From assembly GCA_035632955.1 (NCBI GenBank), contig DASQFU010000178.1, positions 1-12,706 on the forward strand: a stretch of 12,706 nucleotides of DNA. Reading direction: 5' to 3'. This document shows, piece by piece, positions 7,795 to 12,706 of this stretch (position 1 is its first letter; each line of letters starts with the position of its first letter). The position numbers and the translations under genes were made by a program. The DNA comes from DASQFU01 sp035632955 (GTDB lineage: Bacteria > Eisenbacteria > RBG-16-71-46). Below the pieces are notes generated by a model that was not told the DNA's origin, did no database searches, and saw nothing but the letters and a program-made list of their open reading frames with translations.

Positions 7795-8036
7795 CCTCCG
7801 CTCACCGGCGGCAGGAGCGCGAGTTCCGCCCCGGCGGGCAACACGGCGTCGAGCCGTGCCAGCCGCTGGTTCACTGCGACGGCCAGATGCGGCCGCAACG
7901 CTGCGAGCGGGGGATGAAGTCGCTCGATCTCCTCCAGAGCGTCGGCCACGCGGCTGCCATCGGGCAGCTCGAGCGTGGCGCTGGAACGGCCGGCTCGCTC
8001 CCGGGCCTGAGCGAAGAACAACACCGTGACGATCAC
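7791..8036 (-). CDS. moaD: Molybdopterin synthase sulfur carrier subunit MoaD
   Basis: This is an 81-residue ubiquitin-like protein ending in the diagnostic Gly-Gly (PPVSGG). The C-terminal glycine is adenylated by MoeB and converted to a thiocarboxylate that donates sulfur to precursor Z in the MoaE active site. Other family features are VLFFAQARERAG near the N-terminus, LPDGSRVADALEEI in the middle, AVAVNQ, and the LPAGAELALLPPVSGG tail. The start is GTG at 8036; a second GTG lies four codons further in, and no strong ribosome-binding site precedes either, so the exact start is uncertain by a few residues. It heads the operon with the acetyltransferase and moaE, and its stop overlaps the next start by 4 nt. 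It diverges from the CPBP protease gene across only 40 bp. Confidence 0.93.
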   Translation of the reverse strand: MIVTVLFFAQARERAGRSSATLELPDGSRVADALEEIERLHPPLAALRPHLAVAVNQRLARLDAVLPAGAELALLPPVSGG

Positions 8037-8040
8037 GACG

Positions 8041-8070
8041 TAGACGCTTCTCGGCGCATCGCCTTATGCT
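8041..8070 (+). promoter_or_regulatory. Candidate promoter for the CPBP protease gene, possibly giving a leaderless mRNA
   Basis: TAGACG (8041-8046) and TATGCT (8065-8070) each match the -35 and -10 consensus at four of six bases with an 18-bp spacer. The -10-like box ends only 6 nt before ATG 8077, so transcription from it would begin at or next to the start codon. Only weak Shine-Dalgarno-like sequence (GGCGGG) lies between. This is motif reading alone. Confidence 0.27.
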
Positions 8071-8076
8071 GGCGGG

Positions 8077-9150
8077 ATGGACACCATGAATCAAGGCCTC
8101 GTCGAGCCGCTGGTGGAGGAACCGCCCGGCGAGCGTCGCGGCGCTCGTGGACTCAAAGTCTGGCTCGGGCTCGTGCTCGGCTTCGGAGTCGCGGGGCTCG
8201 GGCTCGGGATGATGGAGCTGGCCGGCCTCGCCGTCCTGGCGGGGATGTTCGCCGCGGCGCAGGCGGCGGATCTCGATTCACGCTGGAAGGGACTCGACGA
8301 CGCGCTGTTCTGGATCGCCCCGGTCGGTGGCGCGGGGATCTTCATTGCGCTCGCCGTCGCACTCGTCGCGGTTGGGCAGCGGTTGCCTCTGCATTGGGTG
8401 GCGGCCGCGTTCTGCGTGGTGGCCGCGACCCTCGCGCTCATGAGTTTATGGCGGCCGTTCGCCGATACGCTGGCACGCCGGCTGTTCCGGGACGCGACGC
8501 ATACGACGCGACTCGCCGCGCGAGTAGTTCCGCTCGGCATCCTGCTTGCCTTCCCGGCCTGGCTCATGGTTCTCGAGCACCGCGACGTGCTGTTCGAGGA
8601 CCCGGATCTGATCGGGCCCGCCGAGCTGTGGGGCGGCCTGATCGGACTTGTCCTGCTCTCGCTTGGTGGCGTCGGCTTTCAGGTGCGCCGCCACGTGAGG
8701 GAGACGTTGGCGCGCCTCGGCATCGGGCCCATGCGCGTTTCGCATCTCGGGATCGCGGCGCTCGGCGTCGCGGCGCTGTTCGCCGTAAACTCGGGCGCCG
8801 AGTGGGTGCAGCGTCTCTACTTTCCCTCCGAGTACGTCAGCGACCAGCGGATGAATCAAATGATCGCCGGCCACCTCACGCGGGCCGAAGCGCTGCTACT
8901 CGGCCTGACCGCTGGCGTCGGCGAAGAGATCTCTTTGCGCGGCGCCCTGCAGCCGCGTCTCGGGCTCGTGCTCACGTCGTTGCTGTTCGCGGCGCTGCAC
9001 GTCCAGTACTCGTGGTTCGGTATGGGGGTGATCCTGATCCTCGGCATGCTGCTCGGCTGGATCCGGAAACGTACCAACACGACCACGGCGATCGCCGTGC
9101 ACGCGGTCTACGACGTGCTCGCGGTGTTCGGGGTCCAGCAGGTTACGTGA
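8077..9150 (+). CDS. CPBP-family intramembrane metalloprotease
   Basis: This is a 357-residue multi-pass membrane protein with hydrophobic segments spread from about residue 28 to 350. The C-terminal CPBP (Abi/CAAX protease and bacteriocin-processing) domain has its signature motifs: EEISLR (Glu283, Glu284, Arg288), FAALH ending in His308, and HAVYD with His342 and Asp346. These residues form the intramembrane active site in the family. Members cleave prenylated CAAX proteins in eukaryotes; bacterial members are linked to bacteriocin self-immunity or membrane-protein processing, and the substrate here cannot be told. The N-terminal half has extra predicted helices with no recognisable domain. 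ATG 8077 is used; ATG 8086 is an alternative. The gene end overlaps the convergent hydrolase gene by 8 bp. Confidence 0.9.
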   Translation: MDTMNQGLVEPLVEEPPGERRGARGLKVWLGLVLGFGVAGLGLGMMELAGLAVLAGMFAAAQAADLDSRWKGLDDALFWIAPVGGAGIFIALAVALVAVGQRLPLHWVAAAFCVVAATLALMSLWRPFADTLARRLFRDATHTTRLAARVVPLGILLAFPAWLMVLEHRDVLFEDPDLIGPAELWGGLIGLVLLSLGGVGFQVRRHVRETLARLGIGPMRVSHLGIAALGVAALFAVNSGAEWVQRLYFPSEYVSDQRMNQMIAGHLTRAEALLLGLTAGVGEEISLRGALQPRLGLVLTSLLFAALHVQYSWFGMGVILILGMLLGWIRKRTNTTTAIAVHAVYDVLAVFGVQQVT

Positions 9151-9862
9151 GCGATTCCCCCGGCGCGAGCGCCACGACTTCGCAACCAACGCCCAGCTTC
9201 TTCAGCTCTTCACGCAACGCTTCCGGCGTGCCGGTGAGCGCCGGCATCGTCCCGTAGTGAGCCGGGACGACGATCTTGGGTTTCAACAGCCGCGCGGCCA
9301 GCGCGGCCTCGCGTGGAGACATGGTGAAGAGATCGCCGATCGGCAGCAGCGCGATCTCGGGAGCATAGAGCTCGGCGATGAGCGCCATGTCCGAGTGCAC
9401 GGCGGTATCGCCGGCATGATAGAGGCGCGTGCCGTCTTCGAGCGTCACGACGAATCCGCACGGCTCGCCGCCGTAAACGACCTGGCCACTGTCCTCGATC
9501 CCGCTCGAATGCACCGCGTGCACCATCGTGAACCGGATCCCCGCCGCCTCCTGCGAACCGCCCTTGTTCATCGGTGAGGTCCCGGACACGCCCTTCTTCT
9601 GCAGGAACAAGTGAATCTCGTAGTTGCACACGATCACGGGCTTGAACTTCTTGCCCAACGTGACGGCATCGGCCATGTGGTCGCCGTGGCCGTGCGAGAT
9701 CGTGATGACGTCGATGTGATCGAACGTCCGGCATTCCTTCGGGCACGCGGGATTGCCCTCCACCCACGGGTCCATCAGGATCGTTTTCCCGCTGCGCGTC
9801 ACCAGCTTGAACGTGTTGTGACCGAGCCAGGTCAGCGCGAAGCCCCGACCGAGAGCGGGCAT
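9143..9862 (-). CDS. Metal-dependent hydrolase, UPF0173 / metallo-beta-lactamase fold
   Basis: The ATG at 9862 gives 239 residues, close to the usual length of about 225-230 for this family. The product begins directly in the fold (LTWLGHNTFKL), contains the metal-binding motif HGHGDH (residues 57-62), later ligands around His115/His118, Asp152 in YHAGDTAVHSD, and His202 in VVPAHYGTMP. This set predicts a two-zinc centre. UPF0173 proteins (YtkL-like) are cytoplasmic hydrolases of unknown substrate, distantly related to L-ascorbate-6-phosphate lactonase UlaG. Upstream in-frame codons extend the frame to 10030, but that sequence is not family-like, so the shorter start is preferred. No strong Shine-Dalgarno is present (only a G-run). 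The stop (TAA) lies inside the end of the convergent CPBP gene. Confidence 0.92.
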   Translation of the reverse strand: MPALGRGFALTWLGHNTFKLVTRSGKTILMDPWVEGNPACPKECRTFDHIDVITISHGHGDHMADAVTLGKKFKPVIVCNYEIHLFLQKKGVSGTSPMNKGGSQEAAGIRFTMVHAVHSSGIEDSGQVVYGGEPCGFVVTLEDGTRLYHAGDTAVHSDMALIAELYAPEIALLPIGDLFTMSPREAALAARLLKPKIVVPAHYGTMPALTGTPEALREELKKLGVGCEVVALAPGESLT

Positions 9863-9891
9863 GAAACCCCCCGAGTGAAGGTCCGGTCGCG

Positions 9892-9920
9892 AGTCTAGCG
9901 TCGGCGTGAAACACCGACAA
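9892..9920 (-). promoter_or_regulatory. Candidate sigma70-type promoter for the UPF0173 hydrolase
   Basis: On the minus strand TTGTCG (9920-9915) and TAGACT (9897-9892) are separated by exactly 17 bp, each matching consensus at four of six positions. A start about 7 nt past the -10 box would leave a leader of roughly 20-25 nt before ATG 9862. The spacing and position are good, but the evidence is motif-based only. Confidence 0.35.
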
Positions 9921-10217
9921 GAACGCGGCCAGCAACGAAAGTATCGGCTCCGCCGCCCGGCGTCGGGAAAAAGGCATTGCGAGGCTCGAACCGCGCTCCT
10001 ATGCTTCGAACAAGCCTCGCCGCGAAACATCCCCCGGGACGACGACCGCGCGTTGGTCGCGGTTCCGTCTCAGCGAACCCGAGGTGAACCGGCACGACAT
10101 CGAGCCGTCGCCGCACGAGGTAAACTCATTCGCGATTTCCTCGGCGGCGGAGAGTGTTTGCCGGTTCTGCGCTGTGAATCGGGTGGGCGGCTGTGGGATC
10201 GGGGGACTCCAACGCTC

Positions 10218-10326
10218 GCTTCGTGAAGCAGCGCAGTATCTAGGCCGCCGAGAACTGCGGCCGCGGACTCAGGACGCGGGCATCCGCGTCGGACGATCTC
10301 CGCATCGTCCCTCGCCTGCGAGCGAG
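10218..10326. other. Cluster of adjacent small stem-loops, possible structured RNA
   Basis: Consecutive exact inverted repeats are visible: GCTT/AAGC (10218-10221 and 10226-10229), GGCCGC/GCGGCC (10243-10248 and 10257-10262), GACGCGG/CCGCGTC (10273-10279 and 10284-10290), GGACGAT/ATCGTCC (10291-10297 and 10304-10310) and CTCGC/GCGAG (10311-10315 and 10322-10326). The last three abut with no gap and are followed by the 14-bp hairpin at 10336. Single short hairpins are expected by chance in GC-rich DNA; the close packing is what stands out. The strand of any RNA is unknown. Confidence 0.35.
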
Positions 10327-10335
10327 TGACCGACC

Positions 10336-10366
10336 ATGGCGGGCCGGTCCAAGACCGGTCCGCCAT
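10336..10366. terminator. Strong 14-bp hairpin, probable transcription terminator
   Basis: The arms at 10336-10349 and 10353-10366 pair over 14 bp around a 3-nt loop (CAA). Read as plus-strand RNA every position pairs, with one G-U; read as minus-strand RNA the same position is an A-C mismatch. The hairpin begins 13 nt past the stop of the minus-strand Lon-domain gene, the natural place for its terminator. However, neither side has a T-run, so Rho-independent termination would be atypical, and the better pairing on the plus strand leaves the direction open. Confidence 0.5.
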
Positions 10367-10379
10367 CATGGTTCGCAGC

Positions 10380-11036
10380 TCAGTTGCGCTCACCCGCCTC
10401 TGGCTTCCGCTGGCCCTCCGTGCGCAAATACTCCTCGATCAGCTCGCGAACTTTGCGCGAGCGATCGAGCACGCTGTCCATCTTGAGCAGCTGCAGCTTG
10501 AGCATCGGCTCGCCAAGGAACTCCATGCAGGCCCCGTTCACGAGCGCCTCGAAGCTCATGTCCTCGGAGAGCGCCGGCGGATCGCCGCCTTGCGGCAGGA
10601 TCGCGCGCCTCAGACGATTCGCGGCATCGACCAGGGCGCGACGTTCGAGCGCGACCAGAGGGTCGCTTTCACCCAGAGGCTCCTGGGGCAGGAGCTGGAC
10701 GATCGCGGAACGGTACGGATATTCGCGAACGACGCGGCCGAAGCGCACGCGAGAAAGCCCTAGCACCTTGAGTTGGTAGCAGTCGTTCGGCAGCCACTCG
10801 ACTTCCTCGCAGCGCGCCAGGCACCCGACCGGAAAGAACGCCGGGCTGCCGTGATAGTCGTGCTCCCAGCCCGGTCTCAGGAGCGCAAGCGCGAGCAGCC
10901 GCTCTCCCGACAGTGCTTCACGCACCATCGTGCGATATCTCAGCTCGAACACGTGGAGCGGGAGGATCAGGCCCGGAAACAGCACCAATCCCGGCAGGGG
11001 GAAGATCGGCACCGCGTGCTTGGGCGCGAACTGCAA
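10380..11036 (-). CDS. Stand-alone Lon N-terminal (substrate-binding) domain protein
   Basis: The product has 218 residues from a TTG start at 11036, with GGAGG (11042-11046 on the complement) 5 nt upstream. It opens with the Lon N-terminal signature PIFPLPGLVLFPG, then LPLHVFELRYR (residues 10-35), followed by the beta-rich GCLARCEEVE and a helical C-terminal half. Full Lon protease is nearly 800 residues with AAA+ and Ser/Lys protease domains; neither is present, and the frame ends at its own stop, so this is the common small LON-domain family rather than a broken lon gene. The fold binds unfolded or tagged substrates in Lon; the role of the isolated form is unknown, perhaps an adaptor. It follows bcp by 55 nt, a gap with two 5-bp GC hairpins (11052-11064, 11072-11086), and is probably co-transcribed with it. 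Confidence 0.93.
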   Translation of the reverse strand: MQFAPKHAVPIFPLPGLVLFPGLILPLHVFELRYRTMVREALSGERLLALALLRPGWEHDYHGSPAFFPVGCLARCEEVEWLPNDCYQLKVLGLSRVRFGRVVREYPYRSAIVQLLPQEPLGESDPLVALERRALVDAANRLRRAILPQGGDPPALSEDMSFEALVNGACMEFLGEPMLKLQLLKMDSVLDRSRKVRELIEEYLRTEGQRKPEAGERN

Positions 11037-11041
11037 GCCGG

Positions 11042-11046
11042 CCTCC
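11042..11046 (-). promoter_or_regulatory. Ribosome-binding site deciding the TTG start of the Lon-domain gene
   Basis: GGAGG lies 5 nt before TTG 11036. The family signature begins within ten residues, so a later start would delete conserved sequence. Confidence 0.7.
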
Positions 11047-11091
11047 GCTGGGCGGCTGCGCCGCGAGGGTCGCGACAGCGCGTCGCTGCGG

Positions 11092-11571
11092 CTAGTCCTC
11101 GCGCACGAACTCCAACAAATTCTGAATGTGACCGTCGACCTTGACCTTGGGATAGATCTGCGCGATGCGCCCGGTCTTGTCGATCACGAACGTCGTGCGC
11201 TCGATTCCCATGTATTTCTTGCCGTAGAGATTACGCTGCTTGTAGACGCCGAACATCTTCGAAACCGCCGTGTCCTCATCGGCGAGCAGCGGGAACGGAA
11301 GCTTGTGCTTGTCTCGGAAACGAAGGTGCGATTCGAGCCCGTCGGTCGAAACGCCCAGGATCACGGTGTTGTGCTTCTCGAACTCCGGGGTGAGCTCGCG
11401 GAAGTCACAGGCCTCGCGCGTGCAGCCGGGTGTTTCGTCCTTGGGATAGAAATAGAGAATCACGGTCTTCTTTCCCTTGAACTGCCGCAGCGACACGTTC
11501 TCGCCCGTGGTCGAGGGCAGCGAGAAGTCCGGCGCCGGCTTGCCGATCACGGGCAAAAGGCTCGTGGCCAT
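11092..11571 (-). CDS. bcp: Thiol peroxidase / peroxiredoxin of the BCP (PrxQ) family
   Basis: This 159-residue protein reduces hydrogen peroxide and organic hydroperoxides in the cytoplasm using thioredoxin. It begins with the family pattern IGKPAPDFSLP (residues 9-19). The peroxidatic Cys50 sits in YPKDETPGCTREACDF and the resolving Cys55 is five residues later, as in E. coli BCP. GVSTDGLESHLRFRDKH, LPFPLLADED and RTTFVIDKTGRI follow in the expected order. Length is standard. ATG 11571 has a strong AGGGAGGAAG ribosome-binding site immediately upstream, which forms one arm of an inverted repeat. The first 25 nt overlap the end of the serine recombinase frame. trxB at 1744-2730 encodes the reductase that would recycle its thioredoxin partner. 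Confidence 0.97.
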   Translation of the reverse strand: MATSLLPVIGKPAPDFSLPSTTGENVSLRQFKGKKTVILYFYPKDETPGCTREACDFRELTPEFEKHNTVILGVSTDGLESHLRFRDKHKLPFPLLADEDTAVSKMFGVYKQRNLYGKKYMGIERTTFVIDKTGRIAQIYPKVKVDGHIQNLLEFVRED

Positions 11572-12706
11572 GCTTCCTCCCTGTCGCGTTGCTTTTTTGC
11601 CGCTATTTGCGAGGGAGCGGGAAGGTAGGCGAGGTCGATCTCGACCTCGTCCTTGCCGATGCGGATCCCGTTCACCACGGCTTCGATGATCTGCCGCTGC
11701 TCCTCGGGGGTCAGTACCGGCCAGCGCGAGGCGAGGTCCTGCGCTTCCGAGAGGACCTCGTTCCGGGCAAGATACTGCACTTTGAGAAAGTCTGCTTCGC
11801 CCTGGAGCCGGGGAAGTTCCTCCTCCAAGGCCTTCAGGCGCTCTTCGAGGGGCCGATACGTGCGTCCGAAACCCTCCGGCGTGATCTGGTCGGAGACGTA
11901 GAGTCGGTAGATCTTCTCCATCTCAGCCCGCACGCGGTCCTGCTCCTGCTCCAGGGCTTCCAGCCGCTCTTCCTTGGCCTTGATCTCCCCGTCGGCTTGG
12001 CCGAGGTAGCTGGCTACCTCCTCGGGTGAAAGGAGGAAGCCTTTGAGCTGCTGCTGGAAGATCTCGTCGAGGTCTTTCGTGCCGATCTTGTTCCGGCACT
12101 TCTGGCAGACGTATTTCGGCGTGTTTGAGAGCACATACATCTTCGAGCCGCAGTGGCAGTACACCAAGCCGGCGAACGGTTGGACGCTCTTTCTGGCCGG
12201 ACGCATGCCAGGCTTCTCACGCTCATCGAGGATGGCGTTGCAGCGGTCCCAGATCTCCTCCGTGACGATCGGCTCGCACCGGGAGACAACCCACTCCTCC
12301 CTGGGTTTCAGGCTCCAAGGCTTGCAATAGCCATTTGAGGCGGTGTAGTTGGCGCGCCGCTCGCCCTTCGCGGTTGGGTCGCGGAGCAACCGCTCGATGG
12401 TCGTGTCAGAAAACTTGGCACCGCGCCGGGTCCGGTGGCCCATCCCATTGAGGAGCTTGGCCACTGTCTTGAGGCGTCGGTGCTCGAGGAAAAGCTCGTG
12501 CACGAGCCGACGCACGGGCGCTTCGTTGGGATCGATCAGCAGCTCGTGGTGTTGCCAGCGGTAGCCGAACGAGGCGCTGCCTCCCAGGGACTTGCCCATT
12601 TTGGCCCGGATCGGCACGGAGGCGGCGATGCGCTCGGCGATCTCCTCCCGCTCCCACTGGGCCATGGCGGCAATCATCGTGTAGAAGAGGCGACCGGCGG
12701 GGGTCG
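11547..12706 (-). CDS. Large serine recombinase (site-specific integrase), C-terminal part; N-terminus beyond window
   Basis: The frame is open through the right edge and ends at TGA 11547-11549, giving 385 residues here. The first visible residues, TPAGRLFYT then MIAAMAQWEREEI, are the end of the resolvase catalytic domain and the start of helix E, so the catalytic serine lies outside the window. Next come the recombinase domain (GYRWQ, VRRLVHELFLEH, TVAKLLNGMG, SDTTIERLLRDP; about 12250-12570), a zinc ribbon with CHC and CQKC (about 12096-12158), and Glu/Lys/Leu-rich coiled-coil segments (about 11780-12010) that control strand-exchange direction in phage integrases. Such enzymes integrate and excise phages, ICEs or cassettes at att sites next to their gene. 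The 3' end overlaps bcp by 25 nt. The last residues (after LPAPSQIAAKKQRD) do not look conserved. Whether the element is intact cannot be judged here. Confidence 0.94.
   Translation of the reverse strand, partial: TPAGRLFYTMIAAMAQWEREEIAERIAASVPIRAKMGKSLGGSASFGYRWQHHELLIDPNEAPVRRLVHELFLEHRRLKTVAKLLNGMGHRTRRGAKFSDTTIERLLRDPTAKGERRANYTASNGYCKPWSLKPREEWVVSRCEPIVTEEIWDRCNAILDEREKPGMRPARKSVQPFAGLVYCHCGSKMYVLSNTPKYVCQKCRNKIGTKDLDEIFQQQLKGFLLSPEEVASYLGQADGEIKAKEERLEALEQEQDRVRAEMEKIYRLYVSDQITPEGFGRTYRPLEERLKALEEELPRLQGEADFLKVQYLARNEVLSEAQDLASRWPVLTPEEQRQIIEAVVNGIRIGKDEVEIDLAYLPAPSQIAAKKQRDREEAWPRAFCP
11573..11624 (-). promoter_or_regulatory. Inverted repeat covering the bcp ribosome-binding site; possible RBS-masking hairpin or att-like site
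   Basis: On the minus strand CTTCCCGCTCCCT (11624-11612) can pair with AGGGAGGAAG (11582-11573) over ten bases with a 3-nt bulge, across a 29-nt AT-richer loop containing six As in a row. The second arm is the bcp Shine-Dalgarno, one nucleotide before the ATG, so the hairpin would hide it. The same imperfect inverted repeat, about 52 bp long at the end of a serine recombinase gene, also resembles an attachment site in size. Both readings are inference. Confidence 0.35.

Larger units (their letters stand above)
9863..10379. other. 517-bp intergenic region without a convincing gene, rich in stem-loops
   Basis: Open frames here exist on both strands, but none resembles a known protein, none has a good ribosome-binding site, and their Arg/Ser/Pro-rich composition is typical of GC-rich noise. 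I looked for tRNA, tmRNA, SRP RNA and RNase P RNA signatures and saw none. The left part holds the candidate promoter of the hydrolase gene. The right 160 bp (about 10218-10366) contain successive inverted repeats described separately. The region may be simply two gene ends and leaders, or may encode a structured RNA. Confidence 0.6.

Noticed and set aside
7795..8094. N-terminal extension of the GNAT frame to 8094
   Set aside because: It reads through moaD in another frame, with Arg-rich sequence and no GNAT similarity; the ATGA overlap start is far more likely.
7060..9257. Long plus-strand open frames (7060-7917 and 7887-9257) opposite moaD/GNAT or overlapping the CPBP gene
   Set aside because: The other frames encode clear MoaE, GNAT, MoaD and CPBP proteins; these are Arg/Ala-rich shadow translations.
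9975..10015. GGTTCGAGCCTC on the minus strand resembling a tRNA T-loop
   Set aside because: The flanking bases do not form a T-stem, and no anticodon arm, D arm or acceptor stem can be assembled around it.
10084..10329. Small plus-strand frame containing Cys residues (CRFC, GGCGIGG)
   Set aside because: GTG start without a ribosome-binding site, no family resemblance, and it coincides with the hairpin cluster.
1..12706. CRISPR arrays, rRNA, tRNA, toxin-antitoxin or defence genes
   Set aside because: No regularly spaced repeats, RNA signatures or defence-protein motifs are visible. The CPBP (Abi-type) protease alone is not evidence of phage defence.

Overview
This is a GC-rich bacterial window of ordinary chromosomal genes, with the edge of a mobile element at the right end. 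Some genes start with TTG or GTG. The left-most gene ends in a FlgD-like Ig module of the kind common in secreted proteins of Candidatus Eisenbacteria and other FCB-group or neighbouring phyla. I lean to an uncultured lineage of that sort, but no marker gene here settles the taxonomy.

Layout, left to right. (1) Positions 1-1480, minus strand: a secreted glucose/sorbosone-dehydrogenase-like protein whose C-terminus runs off the left edge. (2) Positions 1744-6653, plus strand: trxB (thioredoxin reductase), an ETF-ubiquinone oxidoreductase, a DUF6600-type exported protein or lipoprotein, and queG (epoxyqueuosine reductase). The gaps are 29, 28 and 77 nt, so the genes may be co-transcribed. (3) Positions 6729-8036, minus strand: a compact moaD / GNAT acetyltransferase / moaE operon with overlapping genes. 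MoaD and MoaE are the two subunits of molybdopterin synthase; the acetyltransferase between them is unexplained. (4) A plus-strand CPBP-family membrane protease (8077-9150) overlaps the end of a minus-strand metal-dependent hydrolase of the UPF0173 type (9143-9862) by 8 bp. (5) Positions 9863-10379 have no convincing gene but hold a cluster of stem-loops, ending in a very strong 14-bp hairpin. (6) Positions 10380-12706, minus strand: the C-terminal part of a large serine recombinase (its catalytic domain is beyond the right edge), bcp (peroxiredoxin) and a stand-alone Lon N-terminal-domain protein.

How the parts relate: trxB and bcp belong to the same thiol/peroxide redox network but are not adjacent. 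MoaD and MoaE work directly together. QueG and ETF-QO are independent iron-sulfur enzymes. I found no defence island, CRISPR array, rRNA or tRNA, and nothing that clearly amounts to an undescribed system. The most unusual points are the GNAT gene inside the molybdopterin synthase operon, the recombinase/bcp junction with an inverted repeat that could mask the bcp ribosome-binding site, and the stem-loop cluster at about 10218-10366.
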